Below, piece by piece: positions 1 to 7,883 of a stretch of 64,000 nt of DNA. Under the pieces are notes generated by a model. That model searched no databases, was not told the origin of the DNA, and worked only from the letters and a program-made list of their open reading frames with translations. The translations under genes and the position numbers were made by a program. Position 1 is the first letter of the stretch. Every line of letters begins with the position of its first letter. Origin of the DNA: Enterococcus haemoperoxidus ATCC BAA-382 (lineage in GTDB: Bacteria > Bacillota > Bacilli > Lactobacillales > Enterococcaceae); contig NZ_KE136479.1 in NCBI RefSeq assembly GCF_000407165.1, forward strand, positions 445,464-509,463, given 5' to 3'.

Positions 1-1220
1 CGGAAGATTGGAACGCGTGTGCCGTCTTCTCTAATACCATCGATATCCATTTTGTCAGATCCAATCATAAAATCAACATGAGTATGACTGCGGTTTAGAC
101 CAGCATCTTTTAATTCTTCTTCGCTCATTTCAGTTCCGCCTTGTAGATTAAATGCATATGCAGAACCAAAAGCTAAATGGTTTGAAGCATTTTCGTCAAA
201 TAGAGTATTGAAGAAAGTGATTCCTGATTGAGAAATCGGTGAGGGGTCCGGAACCAAAGCAACTTCGCCTAAATGACGAGCTCCTTCATCTGTTTCAAGT
301 AATTTTGCTAATACTTCTTCGCCTTGCTCTGCAGAAAAATCAGTCACTTTACCATCTTTAAATGTAAATTTCATACCAGAAATAGTCGTTCCGGCATAAC
401 TTAATGGTTTAGTGCTAGAAACGACGCCATCAACGTGACGGCTATCAGGAGCAGTGAAAACTTCTTCTGTTGGCATGTTTGCCATGAATTTTTCACCACG
501 TACGTTATCACTGCCAGCCCCTTCCCATAAATGATTTTTTGGCAAGCCAATCACTAAGTCTGTTCCTGGCGCAGTATAATGTAAAGATTTAAACTGTTCT
601 TTGTTTAATTCATCTGCTTTTGTTGCAAGTTTGTTGTCATGAGCTTTCCATGCAGCCACAGGATCTGTTTCGTAAACACGAGTTGTTTTAAAGATTTCAT
701 TCCAAAGCGCATCAACTTGTTGTTCAGAATTTTCTAGGTTAGGAAAAACTTTAGCTGCCCATTCTTTACCAGCTGCTGCAACAACTGTCCAGCTGACTTT
801 GTTCGCCTGAGTGGCTTTTCTTAAGTTGACTAGAGCTTTACCAGAAGCAGATTGGAAAATAGCTACGCGATCGGTGTCTACACCTGCAAGTGCATCAGGA
901 TTAGCTGAAACAACACTGATGCGGCTAGCCCCTTTATTGACCCAGTCATCGGTTTGGTCTATTTTATATTGAGGGATATTTTCTAAATGTTGTTCATCTG
1001 CATGGAGTAAAAATTCACGTTGAACAATATCATCAGTCCATTGAACAATTACTTCACCAGCGCCTAATTTATATGCTTCTTGTGTAATCAAACGAGCCAA
1101 AGGTGCTTGATCAACACTGATTTGTAAAACAATGCTTTGACCTTTTTGAACATTGACACCTGTTTCAACAATCAGTCTAGCGTATTTTTTTAATGTTTCA
1201 TTAAAATTTGGTAATGTCAT
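1..1220 (-). CDS. pepS: Aminopeptidase PepS/AmpS, M29 family (3' end cut by window)
   Basis: Reading the minus strand from the ATG at 1218-1220 gives an open frame of 406 codons that runs off the window edge without a stop. The family is about 410 residues, so only a few residues are missing. The N-terminus (MTLPNFNETLKKYARLIVE) and the C-terminal stretch with SHTHVDFMIGSDKMDIDG are typical of M29 metallo-aminopeptidases, which use two metal ions bound by Glu, His and Asp; the residues expected to bind metal lie in the second half (e.g. E in LWEGAG, H in NRSHTHVD). It is a cytoplasmic peptidase that trims peptides for amino-acid supply. An AGGAGG site lies 7 bases before the start. It is transcribed divergently from the TetR gene. 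Confidence 0.9.
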   Translation of the reverse strand, partial: MTLPNFNETLKKYARLIVETGVNVQKGQSIVLQISVDQAPLARLITQEAYKLGAGEVIVQWTDDIVQREFLLHADEQHLENIPQYKIDQTDDWVNKGASRISVVSANPDALAGVDTDRVAIFQSASGKALVNLRKATQANKVSWTVVAAAGKEWAAKVFPNLENSEQQVDALWNEIFKTTRVYETDPVAAWKAHDNKLATKADELNKEQFKSLHYTAPGTDLVIGLPKNHLWEGAGSDNVRGEKFMANMPTEEVFTAPDSRHVDGVVSSTKPLSYAGTTISGMKFTFKDGKVTDFSAEQGEEVLAKLLETDEGARHLGEVALVPDPSPISQSGITFFNTLFDENASNHLAFGSAYAFNLQGGTEMSEEELKDAGLNRSHTHVDFMIGSDKMDIDGIREDGTRVPIF

Positions 1221-1259
1221 AGAATAACCTCCTAGTTTTTCATTCATGTAACCGTTCAT

Positions 1260-1288
1260 ATCATAACACGTACAGTGTGCGAACTCAA
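1260..1288 (-). promoter_or_regulatory. Promoter of pepS
   Basis: On the minus strand TTGAGT (1288-1283) and TATGAT (1265-1260) are separated by 17 bases and lie about 40 bases before the pepS start. The -10 is preceded by TG. Assignment is by motif only. Confidence 0.5.
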
Positions 1289-1361
1289 ACAAACGAGCAG
1301 GTTCAGTACCTTATTTAATTCTGAAAAAAAGCTCTTGAAAGTCCCGTATAATCAAATAAAT

Positions 1362-1433
1362 AAAATACTATAATTCGAAGGACTAGTATTTTGCAGAATA
1401 AACAAATCGTGTTACAATAACTATAGTATTTAT
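1362..1433 (+). promoter_or_regulatory. Promoter and candidate operator of the TetR gene
   Basis: An inverted repeat AAAATACTA (1362-1370) / TAGTATTTT (1384-1392) is followed by a third related copy, CTATAGTATTTAT (1421-1433). The second arm overlaps a candidate -35 TTGCAG (1391-1396), with TACAAT (1413-1418) 16 bases downstream. TetR proteins usually bind such palindromes over their own promoter, so autoregulation is inferred, and the divergent pepS promoter is close enough to be affected. Confidence 0.45.
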
Positions 1434-1475
1434 ATGGAAGCGTTGTAAAGGATAGGTAGAGGGGATTGAAAGATT

Positions 1476-2048
1476 ATGGCAAGAAAAAAAACAATTACTA
1501 AAGATCAGATTTTAAATGCTGCATACGAAGTAGTGGCCACTGAAGGCTTTTCGAAATTCACCGCACGAAACATTGCAACCAAAATGAAATGCTCAACACA
1601 ACCTATTTACTTAGAATTTAAAAATATGGATGATTTAAAAGAAGAGTTATTTGAAAAGATTCATCAATATTTGGCGAAAGAAGTATTTCCTGTCACACAT
1701 ACAGGCAATACCATTGTGGATCTAGCGCTAAATTATATTCACTTTGCTAAAAATGAAAGTAAGTTATATCGCGCGTTATATTTAGAAGAATACGGCGGCG
1801 GAAAAAGAATGCAGGAATTTTCATACAGTTACTTTTCTAATTCGGTTAAACAAGATTCTGAATATGAAAAACTGAATGATACAGAAATCAACTCTCTTCA
1901 TATGGGAACCTGGATTGTTGCAACGGGAATTGCAGCATTGATGACTTCTGGTATCATTCATCCAAGTGATCAACAAATCGAACGTTTGATGAGAGAAGCA
2001 ATCGATCAGATATTAGAGCGGGATGAACCAATCGATATCGATAGTTAA
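1476..2048 (+). CDS. TetR/AcrR family transcriptional regulator
   Basis: A 190-residue protein with an N-terminal helix-turn-helix of TetR type (residues 8-55: ITKDQILNAAYEVVATEGF, then TARNIATKMKCSTQPIYLEF). The C-terminal ligand-binding part is helical and not assignable to a subfamily; the shape resembles regulators with a C-terminal WHG-like domain (TetR_C). An RBS-like GAGGGG lies before the ATG. It stands alone between divergent pepS and convergent flavodoxin, sharing a bidirectional terminator with the latter. The palindromes in its upstream region suggest it represses itself. Its target genes and inducer cannot be told from the window. Confidence 0.85.
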   Translation: MARKKTITKDQILNAAYEVVATEGFSKFTARNIATKMKCSTQPIYLEFKNMDDLKEELFEKIHQYLAKEVFPVTHTGNTIVDLALNYIHFAKNESKLYRALYLEEYGGGKRMQEFSYSYFSNSVKQDSEYEKLNDTEINSLHMGTWIVATGIAALMTSGIIHPSDQQIERLMREAIDQILERDEPIDIDS

Positions 2049-2062
2049 TGTCAATTAAAAGA

Positions 2063-2103
2063 GGAGGCGATAAGAAAACGTTTTTGGTTTTCTTATCGCC
2101 TCC
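2063..2103. terminator. Bidirectional terminator between TetR gene and flavodoxin
   Basis: A perfect 17-bp stem (2063-2079 with 2087-2103) closes a 7-base loop. T-rich sequence follows on the plus strand and A-rich sequence precedes it, so it can end both convergent genes. Confidence 0.85.
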
Positions 2104-2131
2104 ATTTGTTTAAATTTTTTGGTTCTAATTA

Positions 2132-2575
2132 CTATTTTGTAGCTTCTGCTAATTTCTTAGCAAAGGCTTCGAGATTTTGAATATCTTCTTCTTCAGCAGC
2201 TAGATCGACTTTTACACTATCTGCTCCTTTTGTAGCACCGATTTTTGTGAAAACAGCATCAAAGTCATCCACTGATTTACAGAATTCATCATAAAAAGTA
2301 TCGCCAGAACCACAAACACCATACGTTTTTCCAGATAAATCGATTTCTTGTAATTCTTCATAAAAGTCTACGATTTCATCAGGCAATTCACCATCACCAT
2401 ATGTATATGTCGCAACAACACAGATGTCAGCATCTTCAAAATCTTCTGGATCAACTTGTGTGCACTCATTGATTTCAACTTCAATATTTAAATTTTCAAA
2501 AGTTTCAGCAACGATATCTGCGATTTCTTCTGTATTTCCAGTCATACTTGCATAAACGATTTTAGCTAAGGTCAT
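2132..2575 (-). CDS. Flavodoxin
   Basis: A 147-residue short-chain flavodoxin. The N-terminal phosphate-binding loop SMTGNTEEIAD (residues 10-20) holds FMN; the loops around ATYTYGDGELPDE (55-67) and CGSGDTFYDEFC (88-99) flank the isoalloxazine ring. The protein is strongly acidic, as expected of a one-electron carrier that docks on basic partner surfaces. It acts in the cytoplasm. The window also encodes a pyruvate:ferredoxin/flavodoxin oxidoreductase (50.7-54.4 kb), a likely electron donor, although the genes are 48 kb apart. An AGGAGG site precedes the start. From memory, E. faecalis carries a flavodoxin at the same position beside map. Confidence 0.92.
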   Translation of the reverse strand: MTLAKIVYASMTGNTEEIADIVAETFENLNIEVEINECTQVDPEDFEDADICVVATYTYGDGELPDEIVDFYEELQEIDLSGKTYGVCGSGDTFYDEFCKSVDDFDAVFTKIGATKGADSVKVDLAAEEEDIQNLEAFAKKLAEATK

Positions 2576-2597
2576 TAGATTTCCTCCTTCAAATAAT

Positions 2598-2635
2598 ACA
2601 ACCTTGATTATATCAGAAGAATGAAGGTTGTGTAA
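2598..2635 (-). promoter_or_regulatory. Flavodoxin promoter with flanking 8-bp inverted repeat
   Basis: On the minus strand TTACAC (2635-2630) and TATAAT (2612-2607) are spaced 17 bases. The arms ACAACCTT (2598-2605) and AAGGTTGT (2624-2631) form an inverted repeat that brackets the -10 and touches the -35, a layout expected of an operator. No regulator family is assigned. Confidence 0.55.
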
Positions 2636-2701
2636 ATTACAAAATGGCGAGTAGATTCTAAGAAGTTGCTTCTATAACGCTGTTTATAAGAGGTAAGTGG
2701 C

Positions 2702-2972
2702 TGTTAAAAAAGTGAAATCTATTTTTAACAACTACTTTTCAGTGAAATTTTCACAAATTATGATAAAATACTCTTATATAAAGATTATCTAGCTTTCTGG
2801 GTTAGTCCCAATGAAAGATAAAATAGGCTCATTAAAAAGTATCGCAAACCGAGTAACTTATTTATCTATGAGACTAAACGAGCCAGCTGTGCTTTTATAT
2901 TATTTAGCTTCAAGAGCTAGCCACTGATCCCGTTGATTCCTAAGAGTTAAAGTTCTAAGGAGTGAAGGATTC
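2702..2972 (+). other. Intergenic leader before map, structured, function unknown
   Basis: This stretch has no long ORF. It holds a TGTTAAAAA/TTTTTAACA hairpin (2702-2730), a plausible promoter (TTCACA 2750-2755, 18 bases, TTATAT 2774-2779), and then several potential hairpins: CTTTC-TGGG / CCCA-AT-GAAAG (about 2793-2817), GGCTC (about 2826) with GAGCC (2880-2884), and TAGCT / AGCTA around 2905-2920. I recognise no known riboswitch, T-box or ribosomal leader motif. A 29-codon reading frame follows. Confidence 0.4.
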
Positions 2973-3062
2973 GTGAAAAAAGATAAAAATAATTGTGGTA
3001 AAGAGCACCGCATTTATTTTTCTGTCAAGGCTGACCAAGCTCTTTCAGCTTTTAAATTTTAG
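2973..3062 (+). CDS. Possible 29-residue leader peptide before map
   Basis: GTG at 2973 is preceded by AAGGAG (2957-2962) with a 10-base spacer. The frame reads VKKDKNNCGKEHRIYFSVKA and ends FKF at TAG 3060-3062. That stop overlaps the AGGAGG of map (3061-3066), so translation of the short frame would place a ribosome on the map initiation region. This suggests translational coupling or a leader peptide. Short basic frames occur by chance, so the call is tentative. Confidence 0.3.
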   Translation: MKKDKNNCGKEHRIYFSVKADQALSAFKF

Positions 3063-3076
3063 GAGGACGATATTAA

Positions 3077-3841
3077 ATGATTACACTAAAATCACCAAGA
3101 GAAATTGAAATGATGGATGAATCTGGAGAATTACTGGCTGATGTTCATCGTCATTTACGAACATTTATCAAACCAGGTGTTACGAGCTGGGATATTGAAG
3201 TATTCGTTAGAGACTTTATTGAAAGCCACGGTGGAATTGCCGCACAAATTGGGTTTGAAGATTATAAATATGCAACATGCTGCAGTATCAATGATGAAAT
3301 TTGTCATGGCTTTCCTCGTAAAAAACCATTAAAAGATGGCGATTTGATCAAAGTAGATATGTGTATCGATTTAAAAGGTGCGGTATCTGATTCTTGCTGG
3401 GCTTATGTAGTAGGTAAATCAACGCCTGAATTGGACCATTTAATGGAAGTTACGAAAAAAGCATTATATCTAGGAATCGAACAAGCACAAGTCGGTAATC
3501 GTATTGGCGACATTGGACATGCAATCCAAACATATGTTGAAAGTGAAAATTTATCTGTCGTAAGGGACTTTGTAGGGCATGGCATTGGTCCAACTATTCA
3601 TGAAAGTCCGGTTATTCCTCATTATGGTGAGCCTGGCAAAGGGTTACGTTTAAAAGAAGGAATGGTTATTACGATCGAACCTATGGTCAATACAGGAACT
3701 TGGCGTATGAAAATGGATCCAAATGGCTGGACAGCATATACTTTAGACGGCGGCATCAGCTGCCAGTTTGAACATACATTGGCTATTACGAAAGAAGGAC
3801 CAAAGATCTTGACTTCTCAAGGAGAAGAATTGACCTATTAA
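3077..3841 (+). CDS. map: Type I methionine aminopeptidase
   Basis: A 254-residue MetAP that removes the initiator methionine from nascent proteins. The five metal ligands fall in the usual order: Asp in VDMCIDLKG, Asp in VSDSCWAYV, His in FVGHGIGPTIHE, Glu in ITIEPMVN and Glu in QFEHTLAI. The conserved His of the IHESP segment is also present. The length matches bacterial type I enzymes that lack the zinc-finger extension. AGGAGG lies 10 bases before the ATG. It is followed after 19 bases by yihY, probably in one operon. It is essential in most bacteria, and its synteny with the epa locus is as I remember it from E. faecalis. Confidence 0.96.
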   Translation: MITLKSPREIEMMDESGELLADVHRHLRTFIKPGVTSWDIEVFVRDFIESHGGIAAQIGFEDYKYATCCSINDEICHGFPRKKPLKDGDLIKVDMCIDLKGAVSDSCWAYVVGKSTPELDHLMEVTKKALYLGIEQAQVGNRIGDIGHAIQTYVESENLSVVRDFVGHGIGPTIHESPVIPHYGEPGKGLRLKEGMVITIEPMVNTGTWRMKMDPNGWTAYTLDGGISCQFEHTLAITKEGPKILTSQGEELTY

Positions 3842-3860
3842 TCAATTAGAGGAGAATTTT

Positions 3861-4775
3861 ATGAAACTGGTGGACAAGGTAAAGAACAATGAAAAGTTAA
3901 TGCGTTTCATTGAAACAACACAACATCGTATGATTGATTCAGAGATTGGAAATACGTCGGTCGTTGTGGCGTACTATTTACTTTTGTCCCTGTTTCCTCT
4001 ATTGATTGCGGTGGGAAATCTCCTGCCGTATTTACATATTGATCCAAACGAAGTGCTACCATATATCGCTGAAGCAATTCCAAAGGCCATTTTTGATGAC
4101 TTAAAACCCGCAATCCAATCCCTGTTGACACAACGTTCTGGCGGCTTGCTTTCGATCTCTGCATTGGCAGCTTTATGGAGTGCTAGTCAAAGTATCAACG
4201 CACTGCAGACAGCAATGAATAAAGCCTTTGGTGTTGAGCAACGTAAAAACTTTATTATTGTCCGCATAATGTCTTTGCTTGTTATTCTATTGTTCATGAT
4301 AGCAATTGTCGGTGTTGTCGGTGTTTTAGGTTTAGGCAAAACGATTTTAGATTTATTACAACCAATATTCCATTTTTCAACTGATTTTATTGATACCTTT
4401 CAAGCGTTGAAGTGGCCGGTCACGTCATTGGTCTTACTTGTTATTATGTGTTTGATTTATCGTGTCGTTCCTAATGCGAAGCTGAATTTTCGTTCGATTA
4501 TCCCAGGTGCTGTGTTCGCGACTGTGGGCTGGATGTTATTGTCACAAGCATTTGGTTTGTATATTAAATACTTCAGCTCAAAAATCGCCAGCTATCAAAT
4601 TATAGGAAGTTTTATTATATTGATGTTGTGGCTGAATTTTGCGGCAACGATCATTATTTTAGGTGGTATCATCAATGCCGTGGTCAAAGAATATATATCG
4701 AATGAAAAAATTCAGCACCGCTATGGTTTGATTAACCGACTAGTGGATAAAATAAAAGAAAAATTAAAGAAATAG
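3861..4775 (+). CDS. YihY/BrkB family inner membrane protein
   Basis: A 304-residue integral membrane protein with about six hydrophobic segments and the family hallmark near the N-terminus (SVVVAYYLLLSLFPLLIAVG, residues 34-53). The C-terminal half has the typical SFIILMLWLNFAATIIILGG segment (residues 252-271). Members were once annotated as 'ribonuclease BN' by mistake; no nuclease motif is visible. The molecular role is not established. It ends in a basic cytoplasmic tail. It follows map closely behind an AGAGGAG site and precedes the epaA promoter. Confidence 0.9.
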   Translation: MKLVDKVKNNEKLMRFIETTQHRMIDSEIGNTSVVVAYYLLLSLFPLLIAVGNLLPYLHIDPNEVLPYIAEAIPKAIFDDLKPAIQSLLTQRSGGLLSISALAALWSASQSINALQTAMNKAFGVEQRKNFIIVRIMSLLVILLFMIAIVGVVGVLGLGKTILDLLQPIFHFSTDFIDTFQALKWPVTSLVLLVIMCLIYRVVPNAKLNFRSIIPGAVFATVGWMLLSQAFGLYIKYFSSKIASYQIIGSFIILMLWLNFAATIIILGGIINAVVKEYISNEKIQHRYGLINRLVDKIKEKLKK

Positions 4776-4847
4776 ATCGAATACTTTTGATTCAATAACC
4801 GAGTCTTAGGTTTAGTTTTCATATCTAGTGGAAACACCTGTTCCAAC

Positions 4848-4875
4848 TTGTAAATGTGGAATGATTCGGTATAAT
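4848..4875 (+). promoter_or_regulatory. Promoter of epaA
   Basis: TTGTAA (4848-4853) and TATAAT (4870-4875) are separated by 16 bases, and the -10 ends about 30 bases before the epaA ATG. It lies in the yihY-epaA gap, giving the polysaccharide locus its own start. Confidence 0.6.
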
Positions 4876-4906
4876 ATACGATGTACATTAAGAAAGTAGG
4901 TTCATC

Positions 4907-6043
4907 ATGTCGATGTTTATTTATGAAATTGTTATCCGTCTATTTCTGACGTTTATTTTATCGTTGATTACAACGCCAATCGTTAAATTGCTGGCGTTTA
5001 GAATAGGAGCATATGATGCTCCAGGGGAAAGAAGGATAAATACTAAAAATATGCCAACGGCTGGCGGGTTAGGGATTTATTTTGTTTTTTCATTTTCTTG
5101 CTTGGTTATGTTTCAGTCGATTATACCGTTCAATTATATCTGGCCGATCATTTTAGGGGCAGGAATCGTTGTTGCAACGGGGTTGATAGATGATATTTAT
5201 GAATTGTCTCCGAAGAAAAAAACGCTGGGGATTTTGCTTGGTGCATTAGTCATCTATTTTGTGGCAGAGATTCGAATTGACGCTGTCACATTACCTTTAT
5301 TAGGGCACATAGATTTGCGTTGGTTTAGTTTACCTTTGACGTTGTTTTGGATATTTGCCATTACAAATGCGGTTAATTTGATTGATGGTTTGGATGGACT
5401 CGCTTCAGGGGTTTCGATTATTAGTTTAACAACAATCGGAGTTATCGGTTACTTTTTTCTTCATGCTAAAACTGTCTATATTCCTATTGTGATTTTTGTT
5501 TTGGTTGCAAGTATTGCAGGATTTTTTCCGTATAATTTTTATCCAGCTAAAGTTTTTCTAGGAGATACGGGCGCTTTATTTTTAGGGTTTATGATTGCAG
5601 TTATGTCTTTGCAAGGGTTAAAAAATGCAACGTTTATCACGGTAATCACCCCCATGATTATTTTAGGTGTACCAATCACAGATACTGTTTATGCGATTAT
5701 TCGCCGCTTAATGAATAAGCGACCGATTTCATCAGCAGATAAAATGCACTTACATCATCGTTTGTTGTCACTTGGTTTTACTCATAAAGGTGCTGTGATG
5801 ACAATTTATGGTTTAGCATTGGTCTTTTCGTTCGTAGCGTTGCTATTTAGCTATGCAAGTAATGTTGCGTCGATTTTATTGATTGTTTTTAGTGCGATTG
5901 GGTTAGAATTATTTATAGAAATGATTGGACTGGTGGGTGAAAACCATCAACCGCTGATGTATATTTTGCGCATGTTTGGAAATCGAGAGTTTCGTCATCA
6001 GCAGTTAGAAAAAAGATTAGGAAAACATTCTAAGAAAAAGTAA
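4907..6043 (+). CDS. epaA: Undecaprenyl-phosphate GlcNAc-1-phosphate transferase (WecA/TagO type)
   Basis: A 378-residue polytopic enzyme with about ten to eleven transmembrane helices of the MraY/WecA/TagO family. It transfers GlcNAc-1-P from UDP-GlcNAc to undecaprenyl phosphate, the first membrane step of Epa rhamnan synthesis. Family motifs are clear: LIDDIYELSPKKK (catalytic Asp pair), NAVNLIDGLDGLASG, FLGDTGALFLGF, and the basic loop HLHHRLLSLGF. The C-terminal tail is basic. It stands first in the locus behind its own promoter and before epaB. Position and family support the name epaA; the donor sugar is inferred from homologues. Confidence 0.92.
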   Translation: MSMFIYEIVIRLFLTFILSLITTPIVKLLAFRIGAYDAPGERRINTKNMPTAGGLGIYFVFSFSCLVMFQSIIPFNYIWPIILGAGIVVATGLIDDIYELSPKKKTLGILLGALVIYFVAEIRIDAVTLPLLGHIDLRWFSLPLTLFWIFAITNAVNLIDGLDGLASGVSIISLTTIGVIGYFFLHAKTVYIPIVIFVLVASIAGFFPYNFYPAKVFLGDTGALFLGFMIAVMSLQGLKNATFITVITPMIILGVPITDTVYAIIRRLMNKRPISSADKMHLHHRLLSLGFTHKGAVMTIYGLALVFSFVALLFSYASNVASILLIVFSAIGLELFIEMIGLVGENHQPLMYILRMFGNREFRHQQLEKRLGKHSKKK

Positions 6044-6060
6044 AAAATTAATAGTAATCT

Positions 6061-6088
6061 TTGTTGGGGTTTTAAGCTGTGGTATAAT
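6061..6088 (+). promoter_or_regulatory. Possible promoter of epaBCD
   Basis: TTGTTG (6061-6066) and TATAAT (6083-6088) are spaced 16 bases, just after epaA. Transcripts from here would carry the 6109-6147 hairpin in their leader. Confidence 0.4.
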
Positions 6089-6108
6089 TTATTGGTTGAG
6101 TAAAATGA

Positions 6109-6147
6109 GAGAGCGGGACAAAACAGTGCAAGTTTTGCTCCGCTCTC
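6109..6147 (+). repeat. Intergenic inverted-repeat element, copy 1
   Basis: A 16-bp stem pairs 6109-6124 with 6132-6147 around a 7-base loop. Its arms GAGAGCGGGACAAAAC and GTTTTGCTCCGCTCTC contain one A-C mismatch. The copy at 11306-11345 has the same design and the mismatch at the same place. No T-run follows, so it is not a classical terminator. It resembles the GAGxGTGGGACAAAA-type intergenic repeats common in enterococci. Confidence 0.7.
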
Positions 6148-6267
6148 CTAGAATTCAGTAGCGGATCAAAATGACTAGAAGCATTTACCGCTTCACTTTT
6201 GGTGAAGCTAGGCTGAGTTAAACGAGGATTGGCTTGATTGATCTGATTTTAAATGAGGTGCAAAAAT

Positions 6268-7050
6268 ATGAATGATAGAATAACGATTTCCATTGTTACT
6301 CACAATAGCCGTCATATTTTTGATGTGCTTGATAATTTAAAAATTGAATTAGGTCTAGAATCAAATTATGACATACATATATTTGACAATGCTTCCGAGC
6401 AAAGTTATATAGATAAACTTGAACGTTACCGTCCATTTATTTTCTTGCACAAAACTGAAGAAAATAAAGGTTTTGGATATGGTCACAATCAGGTTTTGAA
6501 AAAGGTTGATACCTGTTATGCTGTCATCTTTAATCCCGATGTTTTGATTAGAAAAGATGCGTTGGATAAAATGATTTTGCGGATAAAAGAAAATGAGCAG
6601 TTGGCAGCTGTTTGTCCTAAGGTCTTGAACTCAGACGGTACAACACAATATTTAGTACGTCAAAAACTTGATGTATTCGATTATATGCTGCGGTTTGTTC
6701 CGTTTCAATCAGTCAAAAAGTTATTTGATAAGCGGTTAAGTTATTATGAATGCCGTGATTTACCAGATAATCAAACAACCTATATCAAAATGGGTTCCGG
6801 CTGTTTTATGTTGATTGATGTTGATAAGTTTAAAGAGATTGGCGGTTTTGATGAGCGGTACTTCATGTATTTTGAAGATAATGATCTTTGTTTGAGCTTT
6901 GGAAATGCAGGTTATAAAATTTTGTATACACCATTTGAAACGGTGATTCACTTATATGAAAAAGGTGCACACAAAAATAAGCAATTATTTAAAATATTTT
7001 TACAATCAATGATTAAATTTTTCAATAAATGGGGCTGGAGGTTTTTCTAG
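6268..7050 (+). CDS. epaB: GT2 glycosyltransferase, WbbL-like rhamnosyltransferase
   Basis: A GT-A fold family 2 enzyme of 260 residues. The N-terminal nucleotide-binding part contains SIVTHNSRHIFDVL, the metal-binding segment is FNPDV, and the acceptor end is GGFDERYFMYFEDNDLCLSF, which is close to WbbL-type rhamnosyltransferases acting on lipid-linked GlcNAc. It should add the first rhamnose to the EpaA product at the cytoplasmic membrane face. I chose ATG 6268 because GAGGTG (6255-6260) sits 7 bases upstream; an in-frame ATG at 6253 has no ribosome site. Its stop overlaps the epaC start by one base, so translation is coupled. Confidence 0.88.
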   Translation: MNDRITISIVTHNSRHIFDVLDNLKIELGLESNYDIHIFDNASEQSYIDKLERYRPFIFLHKTEENKGFGYGHNQVLKKVDTCYAVIFNPDVLIRKDALDKMILRIKENEQLAAVCPKVLNSDGTTQYLVRQKLDVFDYMLRFVPFQSVKKLFDKRLSYYECRDLPDNQTTYIKMGSGCFMLIDVDKFKEIGGFDERYFMYFEDNDLCLSFGNAGYKILYTPFETVIHLYEKGAHKNKQLFKIFLQSMIKFFNKWGWRFF

Positions 7051-7883
7051 TGGAGAATAAGTTGGTTATGACGATCGTTTTATATCAATCTGAATTCTCA
7101 AAAACACCCAGTTATGCTTATATAAAAAAAGTGATATCGGAAAAAAAATCAGCGTATCTATTTATTTACGATAACAGTCAAAACGCACAAGATGATGAAT
7201 TGTTTTATCTGGAAAATGTTTGTTATGTTCATGATGGAGCGAATCCGGGATTGGCTAAAGCGTATAACGCAGGAGGTCGGTATCTTAGAGAAGTTCATGG
7301 TGACTTGATGTTGTTATTGGATCAAGATACTTTGCTTGATGAGAGTTATCTTGAAACGCTTTTAGGTTTGCCGTTAGATAAAGGGGTTGGAGCGTACGTT
7401 CCGATTGTCAGTTCTCATGGTAGACAAATATCTCCAGTTTTCTCTGACAAATATGTTGGGCGAAAGTCTGAGTTTCCAAAACCTGGTATCTATTCAGAAA
7501 GACTTATGAGCATTAATTCAGGAACCGTACTTCCAACTGCGACACTAAGTAGTATTGGTTCATTTAACTTGGATTTTCCTTTGGACTTTTTAGATCATTG
7601 GCTTTTTTGGAAGATTCATCAATTAGATAAAACAATCAGCGTTTTAGATCATCATTTGGTACATGACCTATCTGTGTTGGACTATCGAGCAATAAACAGC
7701 AAACGATATGAATCAATCATTAGCGGAGAAACGCTATTTTATAAGAAATATGATCAAGATAAATTTTACAATCACAGAAAACACTTGCTTTTAAGAACGG
7801 TCAAACAATTTTTGCGGGTCAAGAATCGTAAAATTTGGCGGCGGACGTATTTAGAGTATCGATCACTAATGAAAGGAAAATAA
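7050..7883 (+). CDS. epaC: GT2 glycosyltransferase, rhamnosyltransferase-like
   Basis: A family 2 glycosyltransferase of 277 residues. FIYDNSQNAQDD lies in the nucleotide-binding half, NPGLAKAYNAGG is the typical helix after it, and LLLDQDTLLD carries the DxD metal site. The pattern is that of RfbF-type rhamnosyltransferases, which extend rhamnan backbones. The start is GTG 7050: GGAGG at 7037-7041 is 8 bases upstream and the codon overlaps the epaB stop (TAGTG). The stop TAA is followed directly by the epaD ATG. Sugar specificity is inferred from position and family. Confidence 0.85.
   Translation: MENKLVMTIVLYQSEFSKTPSYAYIKKVISEKKSAYLFIYDNSQNAQDDELFYLENVCYVHDGANPGLAKAYNAGGRYLREVHGDLMLLLDQDTLLDESYLETLLGLPLDKGVGAYVPIVSSHGRQISPVFSDKYVGRKSEFPKPGIYSERLMSINSGTVLPTATLSSIGSFNLDFPLDFLDHWLFWKIHQLDKTISVLDHHLVHDLSVLDYRAINSKRYESIISGETLFYKKYDQDKFYNHRKHLLLRTVKQFLRVKNRKIWRRTYLEYRSLMKGK

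Noticed and set aside
1434-1448. Catabolite-response-like sequence ATGGAAGCGTTGTAA upstream of the TetR gene
   Set aside because: It misses the conserved C near the end of the cre consensus and is not palindromic enough to claim.
2741-2753. GTGAAATTTTCAC palindrome before map as a Rex site
   Set aside because: The half-sites are incomplete and their spacing is shorter than any Rex consensus.
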